A DNA stretch of 64,000 nucleotides from an uncultured Fluviicola sp. GTDB lineage: Bacteria > Bacteroidota > Bacteroidia > Flavobacteriales_D > Crocinitomicaceae. A program made the position numbers and the translations under genes. This document shows, in pieces, positions 9,107 to 17,757 of this stretch. The notes under the pieces were generated by a model, which saw nothing but the letters and a program-made list of their open reading frames with translations, was not told the DNA's origin and made no database searches. The stretch is taken from positions 186,001-250,000 of the forward strand of contig CAJVYC010000001.1 of NCBI GenBank assembly GCA_913009205.1. Reading direction: 5' to 3'. The stretch's first letter is position 1. Each line of letters starts with the position of its first letter.

Positions 9107-10075
9107 ATGATAAAACTTAAGCATTTTATAGTTTTAGCCCTTGTCTGTTTAACAAGCTCTAGTGCCTATTCACAAGATCCGCAGTTTACGCAGTTCTATG
9201 CTAATCCTATTTATTTGAATCCCGCCTTTGCTGGATCAAATGGATGTCCGCGGTTTGCAATGAACTATAGAAACGAATGGCCTAGTTTGACAGGTAATTA
9301 TGTAACATACAGTATGTCCTACGATCAATACTTCAAGAACATCTCTGGAGGTATTGCTGTGATTGCTCTTCATGACCAACAAGGACAGGGTACTATTTTC
9401 ACATCGACTCTTGGTCTGGTTTATTCTTATCACCTAAAAGTAAATCGTAAATTTCAAATGATGTTCGGTGTCAAAGCCGCAATGACTAACAAATTTTTAG
9501 ATTGGGATAAATTGACATTTGGAGACATGATTGATCCACGTAGGGGATTTATCTACCAAACTGGCGATGTACAGCGTGGAGGAAGTCGTTACTTCTTTGA
9601 TGCTTCTGCTGGATTTGTTGGATTTAGCAAACACTTCTTCTTTGGATTTGCAGCGAATCACTTAAACCGTCCCGACGAATCAATGATTATTGGTTCATCA
9701 AGATTGCCGATGCGTTTAACAGGGCACATGGGTGCTGAAATCAAATTGGGTGGTAAGTCTCAATACAGAAACATTACGTCAATAATGCCGAATGTAATCT
9801 ATCAATACCAAAATGGTTTTCAAGAGATCGCCATTGGTACATACGTAAAATACGGAGCGTTCAACGTTGGAGCGTGGTATAGAAATAAAGATGCCTTTAT
9901 TTTATCGATTGGTGTTGATACAGGAAAATTCAAATTAGGATACAGTTACGACATTACAGTATCAAAACTTAACAACGGAGTATCAGGTGGTTCACATGAA
10001 GTGTCGCTCGGTCTTCGATTGGATTGTAAAGATAAGATCCCATCGTTCAAAACGATTTCTTGTCCTTCGTTCTAG
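9107..10075 (+). CDS. T9SS membrane protein, PorP/SprF family
   Basis: PorP/SprF proteins are outer-membrane barrels that assist secretion of particular T9SS cargo or interact with the PorK/GldK ring. After a signal peptide (LALVCLTSSSAYSQ) comes the family signature QDPQFTQFYANPIYLNPAFAGS, then CPRFAMNYRNEWP, and a run of amphipathic strands such as SYDITVSKLNNGVSGGSHEVSLGLRL. Length, 322 aa, is normal. ATG at 9107 is preferred over the TTG codon before it. It sits directly before gldJ, and the short gap with no terminator suggests co-transcription. Assignment to PorP or SprF itself cannot be made from one copy, since these genomes usually carry several paralogues. Confidence 0.9.
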   Translation: MIKLKHFIVLALVCLTSSSAYSQDPQFTQFYANPIYLNPAFAGSNGCPRFAMNYRNEWPSLTGNYVTYSMSYDQYFKNISGGIAVIALHDQQGQGTIFTSTLGLVYSYHLKVNRKFQMMFGVKAAMTNKFLDWDKLTFGDMIDPRRGFIYQTGDVQRGGSRYFFDASAGFVGFSKHFFFGFAANHLNRPDESMIIGSSRLPMRLTGHMGAEIKLGGKSQYRNITSIMPNVIYQYQNGFQEIAIGTYVKYGAFNVGAWYRNKDAFILSIGVDTGKFKLGYSYDITVSKLNNGVSGGSHEVSLGLRLDCKDKIPSFKTISCPSF

Positions 10076-10132
10076 AAATAATGTAACAATATTAATTCCA
10101 TGCGTTGTAGTATGTGAAGTAAGAGTTAAAAA

Positions 10133-12163
10133 ATGATGAAAACCAAAAATAACAATATGCGATTATTAAAATTTATGGCTGTTGCAGTAGCAGGAGCTTT
10201 TATCGTAGCATCGTGCTCTAGAGAAGCCTCTAACACTACGGGTTGGGAATATAACAATCCTAATCAAGGAGGATTTCAAAAAGTACCATTTATTGACCAA
10301 GAAACTGGACCAGGACTTCTTTTAGTAGAAGGTGGATCATTTACGATGGGTCGTTCTGAGCAAGACGTAATGTTCGATTGGAATAATAGACCAGCAAGAG
10401 TTACTGTTTCTTCTTTCTATATGGATCAAACGGAAATTACGAACTTCCAATGGCTAGAATATCTTTACTGGGTGCGACGTGCTTACCAAGAATCATATCC
10501 TATGATTTATGCTAATGCACTTCCTGATACTTTGGTATGGAGATCGAAGCTAGGAGATAATGAGAAGTATGTTGATTACTACTTGCGTCACCCTGCATAT
10601 AGAGATTATCCGGTTGTTGGAGTTTCATGGTTGCAAGCAAATGACTTTTGTAAATGGAGAACTGACCGTGTAAACGAATACATTCTTATTCGTGAGGGAA
10701 TTTTCCAATTCAATACGGATCAAAGAAATGAGAACACATTCAATACTGAAGCTTATTATACAGGTCAATATGACGAAGAATCATTAGTAAGAAATATTCA
10801 AAACTTAGATCCTGATGGTGGCGATAGAAAATTAGGAGAAAGAAATGTGCGCATGGAAGATGGCTTGCTTCTTCCTCGTTACAGACTTCCAACTGAAGCT
10901 GAATGGGAATTCGCCGCTTCTGGATTGATCGGAAACCTTCAAGAAGGAACAGAGAACATCAACGAAAGAAGAATCTATCCTTGGGATGGACACTGGGTTC
11001 GTCAAGACGAAGCGCAATTTACAGGACAGATTAGAGCGAATTTCGTAAGAGGTCGTGGTGATTACATGGGAGTTGCAGGACGCTTAAATGATGGTGCTGA
11101 TGTAACTGCTCCTGTTGAGTCATACTGGCCAAATGATTACGGATTGTACCACATGGCTGGAAACGTTAGTGAATGGGTAATGGATGTTTACCGTCCACTT
11201 ACTAGCGAAGATTACGATGAATTCCGTCCATTTAGAGGAAATGTATTCAAAACTAAATTATTGAACAGCGAAGGAAATGTTGAAACAGCGAACCAACAAG
11301 TTCAATATGATATTCACGGTATGAAAGAATACTTAAATGAGTTTGAAAGAATTCGTTATCAAAGAGTTTCTGCTGAGAATCACGATCCAAATGATACTAT
11401 TATCCCAACAGGATTAGCTGCTAACGTAGGATCAAGAAACCCATCAAGAAGAGGTTACGCTCCAGATCCTTTCTATGTATCTCACGGTAAAGTAAAAGAT
11501 TCTATTGAACTTGAGCTTATTAGAGATATTAACCTAGTAATTGACCAAGCACTTATTTATTCTAACAATAAACAGGACATTGAAGCTTCTGCTTTGGTTC
11601 AAGATGAATTGTTCGAGACAATCTTCGAAGATCAAATGAGAGAAGGACCAGATGGTGAAGAGTATGCATTTGAAGTTATCTCGATTTTAAGAGATGGATT
11701 TGGAGAATTCATTATTGATACTCCTGGTAAATTGAAATACCGTAATGTAACTGAAGAAGAAAATATTGGACGTTTAAATTACAGAAGAGATGATTACATC
11801 GATTACCTTGATGGTGATATTGAAAGCTCTATTTATTATGCAAATGAAGATAGAAAGAACGATATCAATCAGGCTACAAGAGATCCGAACTTAATCATGT
11901 ACCAAAACATGCACGAGCAGTATGGATTGGATGGTTCAATTGTTAAGCCTGGTGATAAAACATCTTGGCCAACAACACTTATCTCGGATAAGTCTAGAGT
12001 TTATAAAGGTGGTTCTTGGAAAGATAGAGCATACTGGTTAGCTCCGAGTCAAAGAAGATATTTAGATGAATTCCAATCTACAGATGCAATCGGTTTCCGT
12101 TGCGCAATGGATAGAGTTGGTTCTCCAGTAGGATTCAATTACGGAAAGAAAAAGAATAGATAA
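10133..12163 (+). CDS. gldJ: Gliding motility lipoprotein GldJ
   Basis: GldJ is an outer-membrane-associated lipoprotein needed for gliding and for stability of the T9SS ring protein GldK. The N-terminus has a lipoprotein signal ending in VASC, then TGWEYNNPNQGGFQ, the GldJ start signature. The rest is an FGE-sulfatase fold: VEGGSFTMGRSEQDV, MDQTEITNFQW, LPTEAEWEFAA, MAGNVSEWV, and at the end FKGGSWKDRA-like and GFRCAMDR motifs. At 676 aa it is longer than F. johnsoniae GldJ (about 560), with charged insertions in the second half. Neighbours porV-porU and murF match the conserved gldJ context. A rho-independent terminator follows. Confidence 0.94.
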   Translation: MMKTKNNNMRLLKFMAVAVAGAFIVASCSREASNTTGWEYNNPNQGGFQKVPFIDQETGPGLLLVEGGSFTMGRSEQDVMFDWNNRPARVTVSSFYMDQTEITNFQWLEYLYWVRRAYQESYPMIYANALPDTLVWRSKLGDNEKYVDYYLRHPAYRDYPVVGVSWLQANDFCKWRTDRVNEYILIREGIFQFNTDQRNENTFNTEAYYTGQYDEESLVRNIQNLDPDGGDRKLGERNVRMEDGLLLPRYRLPTEAEWEFAASGLIGNLQEGTENINERRIYPWDGHWVRQDEAQFTGQIRANFVRGRGDYMGVAGRLNDGADVTAPVESYWPNDYGLYHMAGNVSEWVMDVYRPLTSEDYDEFRPFRGNVFKTKLLNSEGNVETANQQVQYDIHGMKEYLNEFERIRYQRVSAENHDPNDTIIPTGLAANVGSRNPSRRGYAPDPFYVSHGKVKDSIELELIRDINLVIDQALIYSNNKQDIEASALVQDELFETIFEDQMREGPDGEEYAFEVISILRDGFGEFIIDTPGKLKYRNVTEEENIGRLNYRRDDYIDYLDGDIESSIYYANEDRKNDINQATRDPNLIMYQNMHEQYGLDGSIVKPGDKTSWPTTLISDKSRVYKGGSWKDRAYWLAPSQRRYLDEFQSTDAIGFRCAMDRVGSPVGFNYGKKKNR

Positions 12164-12189
12164 CTGCTCAAGTAGGTCTTAAAACATTA

Positions 12190-12225
12190 AAAACTCTTTC
12201 GGTTCAACCGAAGGAGTTTTTTTTT
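12190..12225 (+). terminator. Rho-independent terminator of gldJ
   Basis: A strong stem pairs AACTCtTTCGGTT with AACCGAAgGAGTT, followed by an uninterrupted run of nine or more T. It begins 26 bp after the gldJ stop. Confidence 0.9.
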
Positions 12226-12273
12226 GGCCCTACTCTATTCATTCCAACACCATTCCATTTGAAAGTAATTAAG

Positions 12274-12746
12274 ATGTAACAATACGATCGGACAACATTG
12301 TATTAGATGAAAGTGAGATTTCAAAATGAAAAAAACAATGAAAAAATGCGATTATCAATTTTCATGTCCGCTGTAGTTACAGAGATATTCATCATAATAT
12401 CATGATTATGACCCTCTTCATACACTACAGGATGGGATTACAACAACCCAAAAATAGGAGGATTTCAAAAAGTACCATTTATTGATCAAGAAATTGGACC
12501 AGGACTTATCCTCCTAGAAGGTGGATCATGAAAAGATAGAGCATATTGGTTGGCATCGGATCAAAGAAGGTGCTTCGCTGAATTTCAATCTAAAGAAGCC
12601 ATCGGGTTCCGTTGCGCAGTGGATAGGATTGGTTCTCCAGTAGGTTTTAATTATAGCCGAAAAAAGAAAAAGTAGCTATCCCACAAATAGACGTTCATAA
12701 TTTTAACAAGCTCTCTCAATTTAACCGAGAGAGCTTTCCTATTTTT
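12274..12746 (+). pseudogene. Decayed, internally deleted second copy of gldJ
   Basis: This stretch is a damaged tandem copy of gldJ together with its flanks. Position 12274 on matches the leader of gldJ starting at 10081; the coding remnant runs from an ATG at 12326 to TAG at 12675. It keeps the GldJ N-terminus (TGWDYNNPKIGGFQ-like, then VPFIDQ) and the last ~45 codons (AIGFRCAVDRIGSPVGFNYS-like). The ~1.5-1.7 kb middle is missing. The junction lies at GGTGGATCAT, which resembles the two GGTGGNTCNT sites at both ends of the deleted segment of the parent. In-frame stops near 12400 and at the junction show it is not translated. Even the terminator is duplicated. Confidence 0.93.
12709..12746 (+). 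terminator. Terminator following the gldJ remnant
   Basis: AGCTCTCTC pairs with GAGAGAGCT around an AATTTAACC loop and is followed by a T-rich tail. Its placement and loop sequence resemble the gldJ terminator, so it is probably the duplicated copy. Confidence 0.7.
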
Positions 12747-12751
12747 ATGAT

Positions 12752-14047
12752 ATGAACGAATTATTATTTCAACCTTTTTATAACTCCTCTGGGATCTGCA
12801 CTGACACAAGGGCTATCGAGAAAAACAGCTTATTCATTTGTATAAAAGGAGCTCATTTTAACGGAAACACATTTGCTTCTCAGGCTATTGAATATGGCGC
12901 ATCACATGTAATCGTTGACGAATCGGCTTATTACGTCAATAATGGAAAAATGACTTTAGTTGATAATAGTGTTAAATACCTTCAAGAGCTCGCCAATTTT
13001 CACCGGAATAAATTCAACATTCCTGTAATTGGCATAACAGGAAGCAATGGGAAAACGACGACCAAAGAGCTTATTGTACAGGTATTATCAAAGAAATACA
13101 ATTTATTAGCAACCATCGGGAACTTGAACAACCATTTAGGTGTTCCATTTACCTTGCTTCGAATGACAGATGAACATGAAATTGCTATCATCGAAATGGG
13201 TGCTAACAAATTCAAGGATATAGAAGAACTTTGTAACATTGCCGAACCTACGCATGGTATCATTACGAATGTTGGTAAAGCACACCTGGAAGGACTTATC
13301 GATTTTGCTGGTGTTTTAAGAACGAAAAAAGAACTCTACGACGCTGTGGAAAGGGTTAAAGGAACGATTATCATAAATGAGGACGATTCTAAACTTATGA
13401 ATGCCACTCCAATTGGAATTCCCTTAATAACATACGGTACAGACCATCAACTATCAATTGTTAGAGGAGAATTACTGAACCTCTCCCCTTTCGTTGAGAT
13501 GAATTGGAGAACTGAAACTTTCGAGTCAAAGAAAATATCGACGCAAATGGTCGGTAAGTATAATTTTTACAATTACCTGGCCGCAGCCGCTTTTGGCTAT
13601 CATTTTGGCGTTTCCAATGAAACCATTTCTGAAGCATTGGAAGAATATTCCCCAACGAACAATCGATCTCAGGTTAAGAGAACAGATGCAAATACGCTCA
13701 TTTTAGATTGCTACAATGCAAATCCAACAAGTATGCTATCTGCGTTAGAAAGCTTTTCCATGAACGACCACGAAAACAAATTATTCATTATTGGAGATAT
13801 GAAAGAACTTGGAACAGAAACTGCTGTTGAACATCAAAAGGTCATTGAGCAAATTGAATCGCTTGGACTAAAAGGAATTGTTGTTGGTAATGAATTTTGC
13901 AAAATAGCATCAAAATCGATTTTACATCATTTTGAAAATGCTAATGACGCGATGCGTTATCTAAATGAGAACAGTATTGAGAACCATCTCGTTTTATTGA
14001 AAGGCTCAAGAAGTATTCATTTGGAGATTCTGGAAAACAGCTTGTAA
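12752..14047 (+). CDS. murF: UDP-N-acetylmuramoyl-tripeptide--D-Ala-D-Ala ligase
   Basis: MurF adds D-Ala-D-Ala to UDP-MurNAc-tripeptide in the cytoplasm, the last soluble step of peptidoglycan precursor synthesis. The Mur-ligase P-loop GITGSNGKTTTKE is at residues 94-106, followed by GNLNNHLGVP, EMGANKFKDIE, NVGKAHLEG and the C-terminal DCYNANPTSM and GDMKELG motifs. Length, 431 aa, is normal. It follows the gldJ remnant and its terminator with a gap of about 5 bp, so its promoter must lie inside or before the remnant; gldJ-murF adjacency is common in Bacteroidota. Confidence 0.96.
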   Translation: MNELLFQPFYNSSGICTDTRAIEKNSLFICIKGAHFNGNTFASQAIEYGASHVIVDESAYYVNNGKMTLVDNSVKYLQELANFHRNKFNIPVIGITGSNGKTTTKELIVQVLSKKYNLLATIGNLNNHLGVPFTLLRMTDEHEIAIIEMGANKFKDIEELCNIAEPTHGIITNVGKAHLEGLIDFAGVLRTKKELYDAVERVKGTIIINEDDSKLMNATPIGIPLITYGTDHQLSIVRGELLNLSPFVEMNWRTETFESKKISTQMVGKYNFYNYLAAAAFGYHFGVSNETISEALEEYSPTNNRSQVKRTDANTLILDCYNANPTSMLSALESFSMNDHENKLFIIGDMKELGTETAVEHQKVIEQIESLGLKGIVVGNEFCKIASKSILHHFENANDAMRYLNENSIENHLVLLKGSRSIHLEILENSL

Positions 14048-14055
14048 TAAAAAAA

Positions 14056-14084
14056 TCTCGTACCAAATATTGATACGAGACTTT
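14056..14084. terminator. Bidirectional terminator between murF and acyl-CoA dehydrogenase
   Basis: TCTCGTACC and GATACGAGA form a 9-bp stem (one G-T pair) around AAATATT, with A-rich sequence on the left and T-rich on the right. It lies between two convergent genes and can serve both. Confidence 0.7.
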
Positions 14085-14106
14085 GAATAGTATTCCTTAG
14101 AAAAAA

Positions 14107-15249
14107 CTAGTTCTTCAATAAGTTTCTTGAAATAACAATTTTTTGAATTTCAGAAGTTCCTTCATAAATCTGAGTAATCTTCGCGTCTCTCATCAATCGT
14201 TCAACATGGTATTCTTTCACAAAACCATATCCACCGTGAATTTGAACTGCTTCAACCGTGTGCTCCATTGCAACTTTAGAAGCATACAATTTCGCCATTG
14301 CACCAGATTGATCGTAATTTCTTCCCTCATCCTTATCAATTGCCGATTTATAAACTAACAGTTTGGCAGCCTCAATATCCGTTGCCATATCAGCAAGTTT
14401 GAATGCTATTACTTGGTGCTTCGAAATTTCTTTCCCGAATGCTTTACGTTCTTTTGAATAAGCCGTAGCTAATTCAAGAGCTCCACCAGCTATACCTAAT
14501 GCTTGAGATGCAATTCCAATTCTTCCACCTGAAAGCACTTTCATTGCAAATTTAAATCCAAAGCCATCCTCTCCAATTCTATTTTCCTTAGGGACTTTAA
14601 CATCATTAAATAACAATGTATGTGTATCTGATCCTCTAATACCCAATTTATCTTCTTTCGCTCCAACAATGAAGCCTTCCATTCCTCTTTCAATGATAAA
14701 GGCGTTAATCCCTCTATGTCCAGCTTCCACGTCTGTTTGAGCGATCACCAAATAAACGGAAGCAGATGAGCCATTTGTAATCCAGTTCTTCGTTCCATTC
14801 AATAAATAATGATCTCCTTTATCCAACGCAGTCGTTTGTTGCGATGTAGCATCTGATCCTGCCTCTGGTTCAGACAAACAAAATGCACCTATCGTCTCAC
14901 CTTTCGCCAATGAAATAAGGTATTTCTGTTTTTGCTCTTCGGTTCCGAATTGCTCAAGTCCCCAACAAACCAATGAGTTGTTTACTGACATACAAACTGA
15001 TGTCGAAGCATCCACCTTGGAAATCTCTTCCATAGCCAATGCATAAGAAAGGGTATCCATTCCTGAACCACCGTATTTCGGATCAACCATCATCCCCATG
15101 AATCCCAACTCACCCAATTGACGAATCTCTTCAACAGGAAAACGTTGCTCATTATCTCTTGCGATAACTCCTGGCTTCAAAACATTTTGAGCGAAATCTC
15201 TAGCAGCTTCTTTTACCGCTAATTGCTCTTCTGATAATTCAAAATTCAT
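14107..15249 (-). CDS. Acyl-CoA dehydrogenase
   Basis: This FAD enzyme oxidises acyl-CoA to trans-2-enoyl-CoA in beta-oxidation or branched-chain amino-acid breakdown. Motifs are ARDFAQNVLKPG at the N-terminus, GAFCLSEPEAGSDA (flavin and substrate loop), NGTKNWITNG, the C-terminal QIHGGYGFVKEYHVERL, and the catalytic base E363 in YEGTSEIQK. Length, 380 aa, matches short-chain or butyryl-CoA dehydrogenases, but chain-length preference cannot be read from sequence. It is transcribed alone, convergent with murF and divergent from anmK. Confidence 0.94.
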   Translation of the reverse strand: MNFELSEEQLAVKEAARDFAQNVLKPGVIARDNEQRFPVEEIRQLGELGFMGMMVDPKYGGSGMDTLSYALAMEEISKVDASTSVCMSVNNSLVCWGLEQFGTEEQKQKYLISLAKGETIGAFCLSEPEAGSDATSQQTTALDKGDHYLLNGTKNWITNGSSASVYLVIAQTDVEAGHRGINAFIIERGMEGFIVGAKEDKLGIRGSDTHTLLFNDVKVPKENRIGEDGFGFKFAMKVLSGGRIGIASQALGIAGGALELATAYSKERKAFGKEISKHQVIAFKLADMATDIEAAKLLVYKSAIDKDEGRNYDQSGAMAKLYASKVAMEHTVEAVQIHGGYGFVKEYHVERLMRDAKITQIYEGTSEIQKIVISRNLLKN

Positions 15250-15328
15250 AATCGATTGCTTTTATTTCTTATATTTTTGCGCTTCACAAACTTAACGCTT
15301 TTAATTTTATTTTCTAACTTTAAAGGCG

Positions 15329-16396
15329 ATGAGTTTATACACAGTTATCGGGGTTATGTCGGGCACATCCATGGACGGAATTGACATTGTTTACGCAACC
15401 TACGAATTTACTGAAAATGAGTTCTGTAATCACGTTGTTCAGCACTCAAAAACATATGAATATTCGACTTATTTACTTGAAAAAATCAAAATATCGACTC
15501 AATTATCCCCTTCAGAATTATTAATTCTTGACAAAATACTGGGGATTTATTATTCTGAGCGCATAATAAATTTCATAAATGAATTTGACATAGATCCGTC
15601 CAAAATTGATGCAATAGCATCACATGGTCATACAATTTTTCACCAACCCGAAAAAGGCTTCACCTACCAAATAGGGTGCGGTGAAACTATCGCTTTCAAA
15701 ACAGGGATAAAAGTAATCAACGATTTTAGGCAAAAAGATGTCGTTGCTGGAGGACAAGGTGCGCCGCTTGTTCCAATCGGTGACAAGCTACTTTATAGTT
15801 CTCTTGCCGATGCTTTTTTGAATATTGGTGGTTTTTGTAATATTTCTATTCCTTCTGACACCACCGTTGCATTTGATATATCCCCAGGAAACTTACCTTT
15901 AAATGAAATTGCAACGGAGCTTGATAAAACGTATGACAGTAGAGGATTAATCGCCAGATCAGGAAGTATCGACAAAGTTGTATTGAACGAATTGAATGAA
16001 ATTGATTATTATTCCACTCCTCCCCCTAAATCATTAGGAACAGAGTGGATCAAAGCCAACTTCACCCCTGTTGTATCGAGAATTGATAATCCTAAAGATC
16101 GAATGTGTACCGTTGTAGAACATGTTGCTGAGCAAATTTCTCGGACGTGCATGAAGAACAGCATTAAATCCCTGTATATAACGGGAGGTGGTGCATACAA
16201 TGATTTTTTGATTGAAAGGATTAAAGAAAAATCCAAACTTAAAATCATTATTCCAGATGCGGTTGAAATAGAATTCAAAGAAGCGATTATTTTTGGGCTT
16301 CTTGGAGCTCTTTTCTTAGAAGGAAAGCCAAACACTTTATCAAGCGTAACCGGAGCAAGTAGAGATGTAATAGGCGGGGTTTTACACCTTCCATAA
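15329..16396 (+). CDS. anmK: Anhydro-N-acetylmuramic acid kinase
   Basis: AnmK opens and phosphorylates 1,6-anhydro-MurNAc to MurNAc-6-phosphate during cell-wall recycling. The N-terminal phosphate loop GVMSGTSMDGID is intact, with SHGHTIFHQP, NDFRQKDVVAGGQGAPLVP, NIGGFCNIS and the ATP-binding YITGGGAYNDFL further on. Length, 355 aa, fits the family. A TAACTTTA element just before the start is one base off the -7 consensus. No MurNAc-6-P etherase (murQ) is nearby. Confidence 0.95.
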   Translation: MSLYTVIGVMSGTSMDGIDIVYATYEFTENEFCNHVVQHSKTYEYSTYLLEKIKISTQLSPSELLILDKILGIYYSERIINFINEFDIDPSKIDAIASHGHTIFHQPEKGFTYQIGCGETIAFKTGIKVINDFRQKDVVAGGQGAPLVPIGDKLLYSSLADAFLNIGGFCNISIPSDTTVAFDISPGNLPLNEIATELDKTYDSRGLIARSGSIDKVVLNELNEIDYYSTPPPKSLGTEWIKANFTPVVSRIDNPKDRMCTVVEHVAEQISRTCMKNSIKSLYITGGGAYNDFLIERIKEKSKLKIIIPDAVEIEFKEAIIFGLLGALFLEGKPNTLSSVTGASRDVIGGVLHLP

Positions 16397-16469
16397 AACG
16401 AATAACTTAGCTGTTCGTAACTCAATTTAAATCCATATTGAATTTCGATTTACGATTTAATTTCTTTGT

Positions 16470-16477
16470 TAACTTTG
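16470..16477 (+). promoter_or_regulatory. -7 box before the Glu/Leu dehydrogenase gene
   Basis: TAACTTTG matches TAnnTTTG and ends 27 bp before the ATG at 16505. It overlaps a TTG-started extension of the frame, which argues that the ATG is the true start. Confidence 0.55.
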
Positions 16478-16504
16478 CTCATTCAAAAAAAAAGAATACC
16501 GTTG

Positions 16505-17734
16505 ATGAAAGATTTACTCGAAAAGTTTGAGAATAAGAGACCAGAGATAGTTTTTGAATGGAAAGATTCAGAAACAGAGGCAGAAGGATGGGTTGTAATT
16601 AACTCATTAAGAGGCGGTGCTGCAGGAGGCGGTACACGGATGAGAATTGGTCTTGATAAAAGAGAAGTCGAATCGTTAGCTAAAACGATGGAGGTGAAAT
16701 TCACAGTAGCAGGGCCTGCAATTGGAGGTGCTAAATCTGGAATTAACTTCGATCCAAGTGACCCAAGAAAAGAAGGTGTATTGAGAAGGTGGTACGCTGC
16801 AGTGACTCCATTGCTAAAACACTATTACGGAACTGGTGGTGATTTAAACGTAGATGAAATCCATGAAGTTATTCCAATTACTGAAGATTGTGGTGTTTGG
16901 CATCCTCAAGAAGGAGTTTTCAATGGGCACTTTCAACCACGTGACGCACAAAAAATTAATAGAATTGGTCAACTACGTCAAGGCGTACTAAAAGCAATTG
17001 AAGATCCGTCTTATTCTCCAAGCGTTGATCGAAAATACGTTGTAGCCGACATGATTACAGGTTACGGTGTTGCTGAATCAATCAAACATTTCTACGATTT
17101 ATATGGTGGTGAAGTTGCTGGAAAGCGCGTTATCGTTCAAGGCTGGGGTAATGTTGGTTCTGCAGGAGCGTATTACTTGGCACAACAAGGAGCGAAAATC
17201 GTTGGAATTATTGACCGCGTTGGTGGATTGATCAACGAAGATGGGTTCTCATTGGAGGAAATCAGAGAGTTGTTCTTGACGAAAGACGGAAACTCATTGA
17301 GCCATCCAAACCTTATTCCTTACGATGAAATGAATGCTAGAATTTGGGATTTGAAAGCTGAAGTTTTCATTCCATGTGCAGGTTCACGTATGATTACAGA
17401 AGATCAATTGGACAGAATGATTGCGGCAGGAATTGAAGTTATTTCTTCTGGTGCCAACGTTCCTTTCGCTGATCCTGAAATTTTCTTCGGACAAATTGCT
17501 GATAAAGCAGACAACAATTTAACTGTGATTCCAGATTTCATTTCGAACTGTGGAATGGCAAGAGTGTTTGCTTATTTAATGAGCAATGACTTGGAAGAGC
17601 TTTCAGATAAGGGGATTTTTAGTGACACGAGCAACATCATTCGTGAAGCTATCGCAAATACTCAAAAAATAAACCCAAATAAAACAGGACTTGCCAAAGC
17701 TGCATTCGGACACGCTTTAAAACAACTTGTATAA
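16505..17734 (+). CDS. Glu/Leu/Phe/Val dehydrogenase
   Basis: The enzyme belongs to the amino-acid dehydrogenase superfamily that oxidatively deaminates glutamate or branched-chain amino acids with NAD(P). It carries the substrate-binding RGGAAGGGTRMR, the catalytic-lysine region GPAIGGAKSGINFDP, and the Rossmann motif VQGWGNVGSAGAYYLAQQGAKIVGI with CAGSRMI and SSGANVPF after it. Length is 409 aa from the chosen ATG. The start is preferred because an upstream TTG would lie within the promoter. It precedes nhaD by 23 bp and is probably co-transcribed. Substrate (glutamate or leucine) cannot be decided here. Confidence 0.9.
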   Translation: MKDLLEKFENKRPEIVFEWKDSETEAEGWVVINSLRGGAAGGGTRMRIGLDKREVESLAKTMEVKFTVAGPAIGGAKSGINFDPSDPRKEGVLRRWYAAVTPLLKHYYGTGGDLNVDEIHEVIPITEDCGVWHPQEGVFNGHFQPRDAQKINRIGQLRQGVLKAIEDPSYSPSVDRKYVVADMITGYGVAESIKHFYDLYGGEVAGKRVIVQGWGNVGSAGAYYLAQQGAKIVGIIDRVGGLINEDGFSLEEIRELFLTKDGNSLSHPNLIPYDEMNARIWDLKAEVFIPCAGSRMITEDQLDRMIAAGIEVISSGANVPFADPEIFFGQIADKADNNLTVIPDFISNCGMARVFAYLMSNDLEELSDKGIFSDTSNIIREAIANTQKINPNKTGLAKAAFGHALKQLV

Positions 17735-17757
17735 AACTTAAAAAAAAGCTACTAAAC

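Noticed and set aside
16466-16504. TTG-started extension of the Glu/Leu dehydrogenase
   Set aside because: It overlaps a TAnnTTTG promoter box and adds residues not typical of the family; ATG at 16505 fits better.
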